Source of the DNA: a virus
Direction: 5' to 3' (one strand)
IMG/VR virus record: IMGVR_UViG_3300022150_000087
Location: 1-39,455 of that record
Length of the DNA stretch: 39,455 nucleotides
Positions 13,757 through 22,344 of the stretch are shown in pieces; positions within the stretch are counted from its first letter, which is position 1, and every line of letters begins with the position of its first letter. A program made the translations under genes and the position numbers. A model generated the notes under the pieces. It did no database searches and was not told the DNA's origin. It worked only from the letters and a program-made list of their open reading frames with translations.

Positions 13757-14236
13757 ATGGCCGATGAATTTCCGCCCCAAGGGGCATCTGTTGACCTGTT
13801 CGGGAATGAGATCTTGCCGATGCGCGATCGCCGCGGTCGGCCAAGTTTTAAAAAAACTAAGGAAAATCAAGACTTTGTGGCGGTTCGCGCCGCTGCAAAT
13901 TGGAATCAGGACATGATTGCAGAGGCGCTCGGCTGTGATCCTAAGACCTTACGCAAGAATTTTTCCCGCGAGCTGTCGCAAGGGGCTTTGCTGATCGACG
14001 GCCTATGCCTCGACGTGTTGCTACGCGGCGCGCGTGAAGGGCACACGCCATCGGTCAAAGCGCTGCAGGCGCGGCTCGATCGCGTCTCGCCTGGCGCGCC
14101 GCGTGCGGCTGGAAAGGAAAAACCTGAGCAGCCGGTGAAAGCTGAAAAGCTCGGCGTCAAAGAAAAGCGCTTGAATGATGCGACCAAGCCGCAGGCCGAT
14201 TATGGATCGCTCTATGATCGTATCCCGCGACAGTGA
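13757..14236 (+). CDS. terS: Terminase small subunit, 159 aa
   Basis: Recognises phage DNA and recruits the large terminase. After a disordered N-terminus with GRPSFKKTKENQDFV, a helix-turn-helix is visible (NWNQDMIAEALGCDPKTLRK, about residues 49-68) followed by long helices for oligomerisation. The C-terminal tail (Lys/Glu-rich, ending DYGSLYDRIPRQ) is the part that usually contacts the large subunit. Length and position directly before the large subunit, with a four-base overlap, support the call. Confidence 0.8.
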   Translation: MADEFPPQGASVDLFGNEILPMRDRRGRPSFKKTKENQDFVAVRAAANWNQDMIAEALGCDPKTLRKNFSRELSQGALLIDGLCLDVLLRGAREGHTPSVKALQARLDRVSPGAPRAAGKEKPEQPVKAEKLGVKEKRLNDATKPQADYGSLYDRIPRQ

Positions 14237-15957
14237 GCGATCTTTCCTGGGCCGCGTGCCCTGACTGGTGGGAAAAGCTACAAGCCGGCGCAACGCCAAT
14301 CCCTGCGCTAGATCTCGATGAAAATCTCGCCGAGATTGCCGTTGCCTTGTTCGACAAGCTTGTTGTGCCGGATATTCCAGGCCAGCCGACAATGGGCGAG
14401 GTGGCCGAGGAATGGACACGCGACATCGTGCGCGCGGCCTTCGGTTCGGTCAATTCCGATGGGGCGCGCCTGGTCGGTGAAATCTTTACGCTGGTGCCTA
14501 AGAAAAACACCAAGACGACGCTCGCGGCGTGCATCGGCTTGATCGCATTGCAGATGAATACGACGCCCAACATTCGCGGGATCATTGTCGGGCCAACGCA
14601 ATCGGTTGCCGACACTTGCTTTGCCCAAATGCAGGGCATGATCGAGGCCGACGAATGGCTTTCAAAGCGGTTCAAAGTTGACGAGCACAAAAAGACGATC
14701 ACCGATCACTATCCGGATCCCAAGACGGGCCGGCCGCTTAACGCAAAATGCAAAGTCACCAGCTTTGATCCTGCAGTAACAACCGGGTCGATCCCGGCTT
14801 TTGCAATCCTCGACGAGCTGCACCTGATGGCCGAGCGGCATTTTGCGGCGCGGGTGATCGGTCAGATCCGGGGCGGGATGATTACGAACGCGCGTAGCTT
14901 GCTGGTGATCATCACGACGCAAAGCGAGATCCCGCCGCAAGGGGTTTTCAAAAGTGAGCTCGAATATGCGCGCAAGGTGCGCGACGGCAAGATTGTCGAA
15001 GATGTCCGGATGCTGCCGGTTCTCTATGAGTTCCCGCAAGAAATGCAGGGCGACGAAAAACAGCCTTGGAAAGATCCGGCAACCTGGGGCGCGGTGCTGC
15101 CAAATCTCGGCCGGTCAATCACGATCGAGCGGCTGATCCCCGAGTTTCGCAAGGCCGCCGACACCAGCGCCGAGGAGCTGGCACGGTGGGCAAGCCAACA
15201 CTTAAACATCGAGATCGGCCTCGGGCACCATACCGGCGGTTGGGTCGGTCAAACCTATTGGCCCAAAGCTGCAGATCCGGAGCTGAGTTTAGAGGCTCTG
15301 CTCGAAAGCTCGGAAGTTGCGACGATCGGGATCGACGGCGGCGGCATGGATGATTTGCTCGGCCTCGCGGTTCTCGGCCGGCACCGCCAAACAAAGCGTT
15401 GGCAATTATGGGTCGCGGCATGGGCACACGACATCGTGCTCGAGCGGCGCAAAAGCATCGCGGCGCGCCTGCAGGATCTCGAGCGCGACGACGCGCTCAC
15501 GATTTGCACGCATCCGACGCAGGATGTCGATCAGCTTGTCGAGATCGTGCTGCGGGTTCACAGCGCCGGCATCCTGCCCGAGCGCGGCGGCATCGGCCTC
15601 GATCCCGAGGGTGTCGCGGCGATCGTGGATGCGCTGCAGGGCGCAGGCATACCGCACGATACGCTCGCGAGCGTAACGCAAGGCTACAAGCTCAACGGTG
15701 CAATCAAGGGCACCGAGCGCAAACTATTTGACGGATCCTTGCGCCATTGCGGCCAGCCCTTGCTTGGCTGGTGCGTGGGCAATGCCAGGACCGAGGCAAG
15801 GGGAAACGCGGTGATTGTCACAAAAGCAGTAAGCGGCGCGGGCAAAATTGATCCGCTGATGGCCGCCTTTAACGCGGTTTATCTTATGAGCCTGAACCCG
15901 GCCGCTGCGCGTCGGGATCTGTCGGCGTTTCTGTCCAATCCGGTGATGTCCGTATGA
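14233..15957 (+). CDS. terL: Terminase large subunit, 574 aa
   Basis: Packaging motor ATPase plus nuclease. The N-terminal ATPase has the variant Walker A typical of HK97-group terminases (VPKKNTKTTLAA, lysines at 90, 91 and 94), a helical insertion, Walker B FAILDELHLM with D194 and E195, and the coupling segment LLVIITTQS (about 223-231). The C-terminal RNase H-like nuclease starts with TIGIDGGGMDDLLGL (D368), and a further acidic site is likely near GGIGLDPEGVA. Full length for the family. The GTG start overlaps the stop of the small subunit. Confidence 0.93.
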   Translation: MSDLSWAACPDWWEKLQAGATPIPALDLDENLAEIAVALFDKLVVPDIPGQPTMGEVAEEWTRDIVRAAFGSVNSDGARLVGEIFTLVPKKNTKTTLAACIGLIALQMNTTPNIRGIIVGPTQSVADTCFAQMQGMIEADEWLSKRFKVDEHKKTITDHYPDPKTGRPLNAKCKVTSFDPAVTTGSIPAFAILDELHLMAERHFAARVIGQIRGGMITNARSLLVIITTQSEIPPQGVFKSELEYARKVRDGKIVEDVRMLPVLYEFPQEMQGDEKQPWKDPATWGAVLPNLGRSITIERLIPEFRKAADTSAEELARWASQHLNIEIGLGHHTGGWVGQTYWPKAADPELSLEALLESSEVATIGIDGGGMDDLLGLAVLGRHRQTKRWQLWVAAWAHDIVLERRKSIAARLQDLERDDALTICTHPTQDVDQLVEIVLRVHSAGILPERGGIGLDPEGVAAIVDALQGAGIPHDTLASVTQGYKLNGAIKGTERKLFDGSLRHCGQPLLGWCVGNARTEARGNAVIVTKAVSGAGKIDPLMAAFNAVYLMSLNPAAARRDLSAFLSNPVMSV

Positions 15958-17168
15958 TCGGCCGCGCGCTCAAAGGAGCCTGGGCCGGCATGCGCATGGC
16001 GCTCGCCGAGGGTGAAAGCGGCTGGGAAAATGTTGATCTCGATGCGCTGCGCGCGGGCGGCGGGTTTAAAAGTCACGCCGGGCAACCTGTCACAGCGTCA
16101 ACGGCGATGTCGATCTCGGCCGCCTGGTCTTGCGTTAAAAGCAATTCGCAGCTCGTCGGATCCTTGCCGCTCGCCTTGTATGAGAAAGACAGCAACGGCA
16201 AGCGCGTCAAGATCGAGGATCGTCTCGCCGAGATCCTGACGGTATCGCCGAACTCGGATCAAACGGCATTCGAGTTTTGGGAAAGCCAGGAAGCGCAAAA
16301 GCTTTTGCACGGCAACAGCTACGCCGAAAAACTTTTTATTGGCGATCGGCTTGTCGGATTACGGCCGCTGCTCGACACAACGCCGGTGCGCAATGCTGAC
16401 GGCCGGTTCGAGTATCGCTACCGCGACCGGGGCAAGATGTACACGCTGCCGGCGAGTAAGGTGTTTCATATGCGCGGCTTTGGCGGCGGCGACGGCCTCG
16501 GCCTCTCGGCGATCAAGCATGGGGTGCATAGCTTTGGATCGGCTTTGGCGGCAGATCAAACAGCCGGCACCATGTTTAAAAATGGCATGGTCGCGAGCGG
16601 CGTTTTGAAATCCGACCAGGTGCTCGATGAAAAGCAACGTGCGCAGCTTCAAAAGTTGCTCGATCACTACACGTCGAGCGCCAAGGCCGGCAAGATTATG
16701 ACGCTCGAGGCGGGGCTCGAATACCAGCCTTTGCAGATCAATCCCGAGGATGCGCAGCTTTTGGAGACGCGCCGCTTTCAAGTCGAGGATGTCTGTCGCT
16801 GGTTTGGCACGCCGCCGGTGGTGATCGGTCACGCGGGCCAAGGTCAAACAATGTGGGGCTCGGGCGTCGAAGCGATAATGCTGGCTTGGCTTACCCTGGG
16901 GATCAATCCGCAACTGCGACGCAACGAGGCACGGATTGCAAAAGACCTGATCCCGCCGGGCAAGCGCGGCCGCTGGTATGTCGAATGGAACCGCGAGGCG
17001 ATGCTGCAAATGGACAGCAAAGCAAAGGGCGAGTTCCTAAGCAAAATGACCACTACCGGAATTATGAGCCGAGACGAGGGTCGCGACAAATTGAACATGG
17101 CGCGCCGTGGTGGTGCTGCCGACGAATTGACGGCGCAAACAGCCCTCGCGCCGATCGACAAACTTTGA
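15954..17168 (+). CDS. HK97-family portal protein, 404 aa
   Basis: Dodecameric ring at the packaging vertex. Family hallmarks are MSISAAWSCVKSNSQLVGSL near residue 50, LLHGNSYAEKLF (about 117-128), VFHMRGFGGGDGLGLSAIKH (about 170-189), and the late ARIAKDLIPPGKRGRWYVEW. The usual C-terminal tail with MSRDEGRDKLNM is present. Length fits the family (380-450). It overlaps the terminase by four bases, the standard order for this head module. Confidence 0.93.
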   Translation: MIGRALKGAWAGMRMALAEGESGWENVDLDALRAGGGFKSHAGQPVTASTAMSISAAWSCVKSNSQLVGSLPLALYEKDSNGKRVKIEDRLAEILTVSPNSDQTAFEFWESQEAQKLLHGNSYAEKLFIGDRLVGLRPLLDTTPVRNADGRFEYRYRDRGKMYTLPASKVFHMRGFGGGDGLGLSAIKHGVHSFGSALAADQTAGTMFKNGMVASGVLKSDQVLDEKQRAQLQKLLDHYTSSAKAGKIMTLEAGLEYQPLQINPEDAQLLETRRFQVEDVCRWFGTPPVVIGHAGQGQTMWGSGVEAIMLAWLTLGINPQLRRNEARIAKDLIPPGKRGRWYVEWNREAMLQMDSKAKGEFLSKMTTTGIMSRDEGRDKLNMARRGGAADELTAQTALAPIDKL

Positions 17169-17181
17169 AGGATCCGCACCG

Positions 17182-18036
17182 ATGACAAAACGCAATTTAC
17201 CAACCGCAAAAATCTCTGCCCGGTCGGGCGTTTCGTCGGATATTTCGCCCAAAGCTTTGCAGCGCTGGTGCCCCGAGGTGCGCGCGGCGCTCGAGGGCGA
17301 TCAGCCGACGATCTCGGTGCTGGATCCGATCGGCTCGGATATGTGGGGCGATGGGGTGACGGCAAAGCGGATCGGTGCAGCTCTGCGCGCGATCGGCTCG
17401 GTGCCGGTGACGGTGAACGTCAACAGCCCCGGCGGTGATTATTTCGAGGGGCTCGCGATCTACAACTTGCTGCGCGAGCATCCCGAGCGGGTGACGGTCA
17501 ACATTCTGGGGATCGCGGCCTCGGCCGCTTCGGTGATTGCCATGGCGGGCGACGAGGTGCGGATCGCGCGCGCCGGGTTCCTGATGATTCACAATACCTG
17601 GATCGGGGCGGCTGGCGATCGGCACGGGCTGCGCGAGGTTGCCGATTGGCTCGAGCCATTCGATGCGACGGCCGTCGAGATCTATGCGGCGCGCACCGGC
17701 ATCGCGACAGCGGATCTCGCAGTGATGCTCGATCGCGAAACCTGGATTGGCGGGCAATCCGCGATCGACCAGGGTTTTGCCGACACTTTGTTGCCTGCTG
17801 ACATGCTCGACACCGCCGATGATGCGGGCACGGCCTCGATGCGGGCCGAGCGTAAATTTGACCTGCTCGCGGCGCGCGCGGGTCTAACAAATTCTGCGCG
17901 GCGCGAGCTGCTGCAGGATCTCAAGACCGGCAAGCCAGGCGCTGCCGGAAACGACACGCCGGGCGCTGTCGAAGTTGAGCAGGGGCTTTCGGAGCTGCTG
18001 CAATCGTTCAAATCCTTTGGAAAGGAAAACCCATGA
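17182..18036 (+). CDS. ClpP-like prohead protease, 284 aa
   Basis: Serine protease that processes the capsid precursor. The ClpP fold is evident: VTVNVNSPGGDYFEGLAIYN (76-95), nucleophile S114 in GIAASAASVIAMAG, H137 in FLMIHNTW, and probable third residue D184 in LDRETWIGGQSAID. The N-terminal 45 residues and C-terminal 70 residues (SARRELLQDLKTG onward) are extensions often found in phage versions, where they may act as scaffold. It starts 13 bases after the portal stop and overlaps the capsid gene by four bases. Confidence 0.92.
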   Translation: MTKRNLPTAKISARSGVSSDISPKALQRWCPEVRAALEGDQPTISVLDPIGSDMWGDGVTAKRIGAALRAIGSVPVTVNVNSPGGDYFEGLAIYNLLREHPERVTVNILGIAASAASVIAMAGDEVRIARAGFLMIHNTWIGAAGDRHGLREVADWLEPFDATAVEIYAARTGIATADLAVMLDRETWIGGQSAIDQGFADTLLPADMLDTADDAGTASMRAERKFDLLAARAGLTNSARRELLQDLKTGKPGAAGNDTPGAVEVEQGLSELLQSFKSFGKENP

Positions 18037-19343
18037 AAAAGATGATGATGCCAGCCGTTTCGCTGGCCGCCCTGGCTGCAGCAACGGCCATGCCATCGGC
18101 TGTTGTCGGCGCGCCCCGCATGGAAGCGGCCGGCGGTGTCGAGGCGCTGCTGAAACAGGTTCAGCAAGAGGTGAACCGCGTCGGCGATGATGTGCGCCGC
18201 GCCGGTGAGGATGCGCTTAAACAGCAAGCCAAAACCGGCGAAGTGACGGCCGAGGCGAAAAACACCGCCGATAAGGCGCTGAAACAATACCACGAGTTGA
18301 ACAACGCGGTTAGCAACCTGACGGGCAAGCTCGAGGCGCTGGAAACGCGCAACACGGATCTTGAGCAACACTATGCCGGTCAAGGCCGGGGCGGTGCAAC
18401 TGCGGTGTCGGTCGGTCAGGAAATCGCAACTAGCGAGGATCTGAAAAACTACATCGAGCGCGGTGCGCAAGGTGGTTTGACGCTGCGCCCGACCAACGCG
18501 ATCACAACGGTCAGCGGTGCGACAGGTGGTTTGATCGTGCCTGATCAGGATCGCCAAGTCACAAGCATGCCGATGCAGCGCCTGGCCGTGCGCAGCCTGT
18601 TGTCGCAAGCGACGACCGAAAGCGATCTGGTCAAATACGCGCGCCAAACGGTGCGCACGTCTGGCGCGGCACCAACGGCCGAGGGCGGCACCATGCCCGA
18701 GCTGGTGGTCAAATGGTCTGCAGAAGAAGCGGCCGTGCGCAAGATTACTGCGATTGTGCATGCGTCCGATGAAGCGCTCGCCGATTCCGGCCAGCTTCGG
18801 TCTTTGATTGATCAAGAGCTGAACTATGATCTCGATCTGGAAGAAGAATCACAGATTGTCGCGGGTGACGGCGTGGGTCAAAACCCTCTGGGCATGCTTT
18901 CGGTTGCTGCAACTTTTGCCGCCCCTGCTGGCCTGCCCAACGAAACGCGGATTGACCGCCTGCGATTGGGGTTGCTGCAAATCGCGCTGTCCAACTATGC
19001 CGCCGATGGTGTGACGATTAACCCGATTGATTGGGCGGGGATCGAGCTGCTGAAAGATGCGCAAAAGCGCTATATTTTCGGCAACCCGAATGAGCTGGCA
19101 ACGCCGCGCCTTTGGGGTCTGGATGTGGTGCCAACCCTGTCGCATGCGCAAGGCGAGTGGATGGTCGGTGCGTTCCGCATGGCCTCGACAATCTACGATC
19201 GCCAGGAAAACGAGATCCTGATCTCGAGCGAGCACGGCACCAACTTTGTCGAAGGCATGAAAACCATTCGCGGCACCAAGCGGATCGCCCTGGCGCATAA
19301 GCGCCCCGGTGCTTTGGTTACTGGCGACTTTACGTTCATCTAA
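18033..19343 (+). CDS. HK97-type major capsid protein with unusual N-terminal leader, 436 aa
   Basis: Residues about 140-436 follow the HK97 capsid pattern: TLRPTNAITTVSGATGGLIV, the E-loop and spine region (TSGAAPTAEGGTMPELVVKW), LDLEEESQIVAGDGVGQNPL, and the A-domain end FVEGMKTIRGTKRIALAHK. Residues 30-130 are a helical delta-domain likely removed by the ClpP-like protease. The first 28 residues are odd: basic start, then AVSLAALAAATAMPSAVVGA, which looks like a Sec signal peptide. The start is well supported by AAGGAAAA just upstream and the four-base overlap with the protease gene. Confidence 0.93.
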   Translation: MKKMMMPAVSLAALAAATAMPSAVVGAPRMEAAGGVEALLKQVQQEVNRVGDDVRRAGEDALKQQAKTGEVTAEAKNTADKALKQYHELNNAVSNLTGKLEALETRNTDLEQHYAGQGRGGATAVSVGQEIATSEDLKNYIERGAQGGLTLRPTNAITTVSGATGGLIVPDQDRQVTSMPMQRLAVRSLLSQATTESDLVKYARQTVRTSGAAPTAEGGTMPELVVKWSAEEAAVRKITAIVHASDEALADSGQLRSLIDQELNYDLDLEEESQIVAGDGVGQNPLGMLSVAATFAAPAGLPNETRIDRLRLGLLQIALSNYAADGVTINPIDWAGIELLKDAQKRYIFGNPNELATPRLWGLDVVPTLSHAQGEWMVGAFRMASTIYDRQENEILISSEHGTNFVEGMKTIRGTKRIALAHKRPGALVTGDFTFI

Positions 19344-19376
19344 TCGACAGGCCGCTTTGCGGCGGTGAATGAGCCA

Positions 19377-19401
19377 GGCTGCGGCAATACGTGCCGCAGC
19401 C
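19377..19401 (+). terminator. Strong hairpin after the capsid gene
   Basis: A perfect 10-bp stem (GGCTGCGGCA / TGCCGCAGCC) with a 5-base loop lies between the capsid gene and the next gene. A smaller GCCGC-TTT-GCGGC hairpin sits at about 19351-19363. The stem is followed by GATCGCAAC and only then by TTTTCC, so partial termination or RNA stabilisation is likelier than a full stop; it would keep capsid expression above that of downstream genes. Confidence 0.6.
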
Positions 19402-19430
19402 GATCGCAACTTTTCCTTTAGGGGGTTCCC

Positions 19431-19751
19431 ATGCTTTTGAAGATGAAGCGCACACAAAAGACCATTATCGGCCGGCTGCTGATGGGTGAAACCTACGGTT
19501 TTGACCAATCAAACCCGAAACAGAAAGAGGTAGCGGCGAGCCTGATCAAACGCAGTATGGCCGAGCAAGTGGATGCCAAACAGCACGCCAAGGATCTCGC
19601 CAATGTCAAAAGTCTTGTGTCTCCGGATCAAGCCGCTGCTGACAAGGCCGCTGCTGACAAGGCCGCTGCTGACAAGGCCGCTGCTGACAAAGCCGCTGCT
19701 GACAAAGCCGCCGCTGACAAAGCTGCAGCCGATAAGGCCGCCGCGAAGTGA
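19431..19751 (+). CDS. Head-module protein with AAADK repeat tail, 106 aa
   Basis: The first 65 residues (MLLKMKRTQKTIIGRLLMGE to NVKSLVSPDQ) look like a small conserved head-module protein. The last 37 residues are seven copies of AAADK plus AAAK, a Lys/Asp/Ala helix comparable in composition to TolA-type rods. A GGGGG site precedes the ATG. The stop overlaps the next GTG start. A decoration, spacer or head-tail role is possible; none can be assigned. Confidence 0.7.
   Translation: MLLKMKRTQKTIIGRLLMGETYGFDQSNPKQKEVAASLIKRSMAEQVDAKQHAKDLANVKSLVSPDQAAADKAAADKAAADKAAADKAAADKAAADKAAADKAAAK
19632..19736 (+). repeat. 15-bp tandem repeat, seven copies, in frame
   Basis: Unit GCCGCTGCTGACAAG. The first three units are identical, the next two differ only in the last base, and the last two are progressively diverged. 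The graded decay suggests recent slippage or unequal crossing-over at the 5' side. Confidence 0.9.
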
Positions 19752-20044
19752 GCCAGCTCACGATCGCAGATATCAAACGCCATTGCTCGGCGTTTGATTT
19801 TGACGACGACGACGCGCTGCTCGATGATTTGCACAAACAGGCCGAGGAATTTGTGCAAAAGTATCTGCGCCGCGATCTCGACATCGAGCTGCCCGGCCAA
19901 TGGCCCTTAGGCTGCACCGGCGCGGTCAAGATGCTGGTGGCGCATTGGTACGATCACCGCTCTGCCGTCTCGGAGGTTTCTAATTTCGAGGTGCCCTTTG
20001 GCGTGCGAGATTTGCTTGCGCAGTATCGGGATTTGAGCGGATGA
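19748..20044 (+). CDS. Head-tail connector (gp6-like), 98 aa
   Basis: The pattern LTIADIKRHCSAFDFDDDDA, then LLDDLHKQAEEFVQKYLRRD and AVKMLVAHWYDHRSAV, followed by VPFGVRDLLAQYR, is the helical fold of HK97 gp6/DNA-packaging connector proteins that sit under the portal. Length matches (about 100). The GTG start overlaps the upstream stop. It opens the usual connector series of three to four genes. Confidence 0.88.
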   Translation: MSQLTIADIKRHCSAFDFDDDDALLDDLHKQAEEFVQKYLRRDLDIELPGQWPLGCTGAVKMLVAHWYDHRSAVSEVSNFEVPFGVRDLLAQYRDLSG

Positions 20045-20391
20045 AAGCGCCGCGCGCGGGCGAGCTGAAATGGGTTGCGCAATTTCGGCGCGCGAGCCTG
20101 GTCGATGATGGCTTTGCAGATGTCGAGAATTTTGCCGATCACGGCACGACCAAGCGGGTCAAAAAGCTTGAGGTCAGCGACGGCGAGCGCTGGCGTGCCG
20201 CGCAAGTGAGCGCGACGATCACGGCGCGGTTTCAGATCCGCAGCACGGCATTCGCGCGCGATCTTACGCCGGCCGATCGCTTGATTGTCGAGGGCGTCGA
20301 GTATGGCATTAACGGGATCCGCGAAATGGACGCCGGCCGCCAACGGTGGCTTGAGATCTCGGCAACTGCAGAGATCAAAACCGCGACATGA
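20041..20391 (+). CDS. Head closure/head-tail adaptor protein, 116 aa
   Basis: An all-beta protein in the SPP1 gp16-like group: GELKWVAQFRRASLVDDGFA at the start, central EVSDGERWRAAQVSATITAR, then DLTPADRLIVEGVEYGINGI and a final strand WLEISATAEI. These spacings are typical of phage head-tail adaptors that close the connector. It overlaps both neighbours by four bases. Confidence 0.85.
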   Translation: MKAPRAGELKWVAQFRRASLVDDGFADVENFADHGTTKRVKKLEVSDGERWRAAQVSATITARFQIRSTAFARDLTPADRLIVEGVEYGINGIREMDAGRQRWLEISATAEIKTAT

Positions 20392-20837
20392 GCATGACGG
20401 TCAAGCTCTCCGGATTTTCGGAGCTCGAGAAAAAACTCGACCAGCTCACGAAAGCCGCCGGCAAGGGTGTCTTGAGCCGCGCGCTGAAAAAAGCGGCGAT
20501 GCCGATCGCTGATGCCGCCAATGATTTCGCGCCGGTTGGATCGACCGGCGGCTATGCGCAATCCTTCAGCTACTCGACCAAGCTCACAAAGCGGCAACGC
20601 GGTTTGCATCGCAAGATGTTTCGCGACGACAAGGCCGCCGTCGAGGGGTTCGTCGGCACGTCAGATCCCGCCGGTGTCCAGCAAGAATTTGGCAATATCA
20701 ATCACGGGCCGCAGCCCGCGCTGCGCCCGGCATGGGATGGCGGCCGCGAGAAATTGCTCGAGGATCTCGGGCGCGAGCTCTGGACCGAATTCGAGAAATC
20801 AGCGGCTCGAGCTGCGCGCAAAGCAGCAAAAGGGTAA
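20388..20837 (+). CDS. HK97 gp10-like tail-completion protein, 149 aa
   Basis: Opens with the family signature MSMTVKLSGFSELEKKLDQL and continues with LSRALKKAAMPIADAANDFA, a glycine-rich VGFxG-like strand (EGFVGTSDPAGVQQEFG) and the PALRPAWDGG motif that marks gp10-like proteins. Length is normal. It follows the adaptor with a four-base overlap and acts at the head-tail joint. Confidence 0.88.
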   Translation: MSMTVKLSGFSELEKKLDQLTKAAGKGVLSRALKKAAMPIADAANDFAPVGSTGGYAQSFSYSTKLTKRQRGLHRKMFRDDKAAVEGFVGTSDPAGVQQEFGNINHGPQPALRPAWDGGREKLLEDLGRELWTEFEKSAARAARKAAKG

Positions 20838-20840
20838 CCG

Positions 20841-21224
20841 ATGGAAGAACAGATCAGGGCGCTACTGCGCGGCGATGTCGCTGTCGCAAGCCATGTCGCG
20901 CAGCGGGTCAATTTTGGCGCGCATCCCCAAGGCCAGCCTTTGCCGGCAATCGTGCTCAATACGATTAGCGACCTAGAAGGTGTCACGCTCTCAGGCCCTA
21001 GCGGGCTGAGCGACGGCCGGATCCAGGTCGATTGCTATGCGCTGCAATATGGTGCTGCCAAACTACTTTCTCGCGCCGTCAAGAAAGCCTTGAACGGATA
21101 CAGCGGCGACGGGATTCAAGGTGTCTTTCATGCGGGATCGCGTGACAGCCGCGAGGGCGGAACGAATGAGGCCGATCGGCCTTATCGCGTCTCGCTCGAT
21201 TTCACTCTCACTTACTCAAACTAG
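20841..21224 (+). CDS. DUF3168-like tail terminator/completion protein, 127 aa
   Basis: MEEQIRALLRGDVAVASHVA is followed by a strand pair (QPLPAIVLNTISDLEGVTLS), a DGRIQVDCYALQYGAAKLLS motif typical of DUF3168, and a final strand (RPYRVSLDFTLTYSN). Proteins of this family cap the tail tube. Start ATG follows AAAAGGGTAA. Position between the gp10-like protein and the tail tube fits. Confidence 0.85.
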   Translation: MEEQIRALLRGDVAVASHVAQRVNFGAHPQGQPLPAIVLNTISDLEGVTLSGPSGLSDGRIQVDCYALQYGAAKLLSRAVKKALNGYSGDGIQGVFHAGSRDSREGGTNEADRPYRVSLDFTLTYSN

Positions 21225-21236
21225 GAGGCTCTACAC

Positions 21237-21680
21237 ATGAGCAAACAAATTATCGCGTATGGGGCTACCGTTGAGCGCTCCATTGATGGCGGGACAACTT
21301 TTCTGCCGATCCCCGAATGTGATGGCATTGCGATCCCGATGGTCGAAACCGACTTTCAGGACGTGACCAGCCTCGACAGCCCGAACGGGTTTCGCGAATA
21401 CATCAAGGGCTTGAAAGATGCCGGCGTGATCAGCTTGCCTTGCGGCTATACCTCGGCGGGTTACGAGCAACAGCTCGCGGATCAAGCGCTAGATGTGCCG
21501 GTGCAATATCGCACCACGTTGAAGGCAGCGCCCGGCCAAAGCTCGGGCGATGTGTTCGAGTTCAGCGGCTTTCCGACGCCTCAAGTCGAAGGCGGCGACA
21601 TCGGTGCGCCCGTTAAAATGAGCGTGTCGATCCGGACAACCGGCGATGTGTCCTGGGTGAAAGGGGCGGCCACAGTATGA
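21237..21680 (+). CDS. Major tail tube protein, 147 aa
   Basis: The start has a consensus AGGAGG, as expected for a highly made structural protein. The sequence reads as a beta-rich tube protein: YGATVERSIDGGTTFLPIPE, then VTSLDSPNGFREYIKGLKDA (a motif shared by lambda gpV-like and GTA-like tube proteins), and the last strand PVKMSVSIRTTGDVSW. It overlaps the first tail chaperone gene by four bases. Confidence 0.85.
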   Translation: MSKQIIAYGATVERSIDGGTTFLPIPECDGIAIPMVETDFQDVTSLDSPNGFREYIKGLKDAGVISLPCGYTSAGYEQQLADQALDVPVQYRTTLKAAPGQSSGDVFEFSGFPTPQVEGGDIGAPVKMSVSIRTTGDVSWVKGAATV

Positions 21681-22030
21681 CCTCTAAGCGCGGCACAGTA
21701 AGCTTTAAAGCGGGGGGCGTGTCTTATCAGGCACGCCTTACCACAAACGCAATGATCCGGTTTCAGGACGCAACCGGGCAAAGCGTGATCGACGCCTTTG
21801 CGTCGATGGATGGCAAGAGCGCCGATATCAAAGGCATTCGCGATCTACTTTGGGTCAGCCTGGAAGGCGATCACACGCAAGAAAACGTCGGCGATCTGAT
21901 GGATGAAATCGGTTTTGTCGAGGCGGGCCGGATCATCGGCGAGATCGGCCGCGCTGCTTTCCCGTCCAGTGAGCCCGAGGATGGGGCGGCGGATCAGGGA
22001 AACGGCAAGGCGGGCAAGAAAGCCCGCTAA
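21677..22030 (+). CDS. Tail assembly chaperone, unshifted product, 117 aa
   Basis: Begins MTSKRGTVSFKAGGVSYQAR with a beta hairpin, then helices (DIKGIRDLLWVSLEGDHTQE). It corresponds to lambda gpG in position: directly after the tube and before the tape measure. The end of the frame is a Gly/Lys/Ala-rich tail (NGKAGKKAR) that carries the slippery heptamer. It helps the tape measure fold and polymerise the tube. Confidence 0.85.
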   Translation: MTSKRGTVSFKAGGVSYQARLTTNAMIRFQDATGQSVIDAFASMDGKSADIKGIRDLLWVSLEGDHTQENVGDLMDEIGFVEAGRIIGEIGRAAFPSSEPEDGAADQGNGKAGKKAR

Positions 22031-22344
22031 ATCAGGATCCGATCGACAGCCTGCTTTCGGATTGGCTGGCGCAGGGTCAAAACTATCTGGCGTTCTATGA
22101 TCTGACACCGCGCGAGATTGTGATGATCTTGCGCGGTGGCGTTGAAAAGGCGCGTGCCGAGAATGACATCGCGCAGCAACGCAACTATGAGCTCGCGACC
22201 CTGGTCGCCTTTGCGTTTCACGAACCGGACAATATCCCAAAATTTGGCGGATCCGCGCAGGATGAAAAACAGGTGTCCGATGAAGTCGCGCAAGCTCAAG
22301 TGCGCGGTTTCTTTATGGCCCTGGCGAACAAATCAGCCGGCTAG
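21677..22344 (+). CDS. Tail assembly chaperone, -1 frameshift fusion product, 222 aa
   Basis: A canonical slippery heptamer G-GGA-AAC lies at 21997-22003 in the correct phase for the upstream gene. Slipping back one base joins it to the second frame, which is open from 21973 to 22344 and has no good start of its own. That second part (DSLLSDWLAQGQNYLAFYDL, TPREIVMILRGGVEKARAEN) is the lambda gpT-like domain that contacts the tape measure. Predicted fusion: 109 residues of the first frame plus 113 of the second. The coordinates given are the span; the frame changes at 22003. Confidence 0.85.

Noticed and set aside
19632-19736. Repeats considered as a CRISPR array
   Set aside because: Units are 15 bp, contiguous, without spacers, and in frame within a gene.
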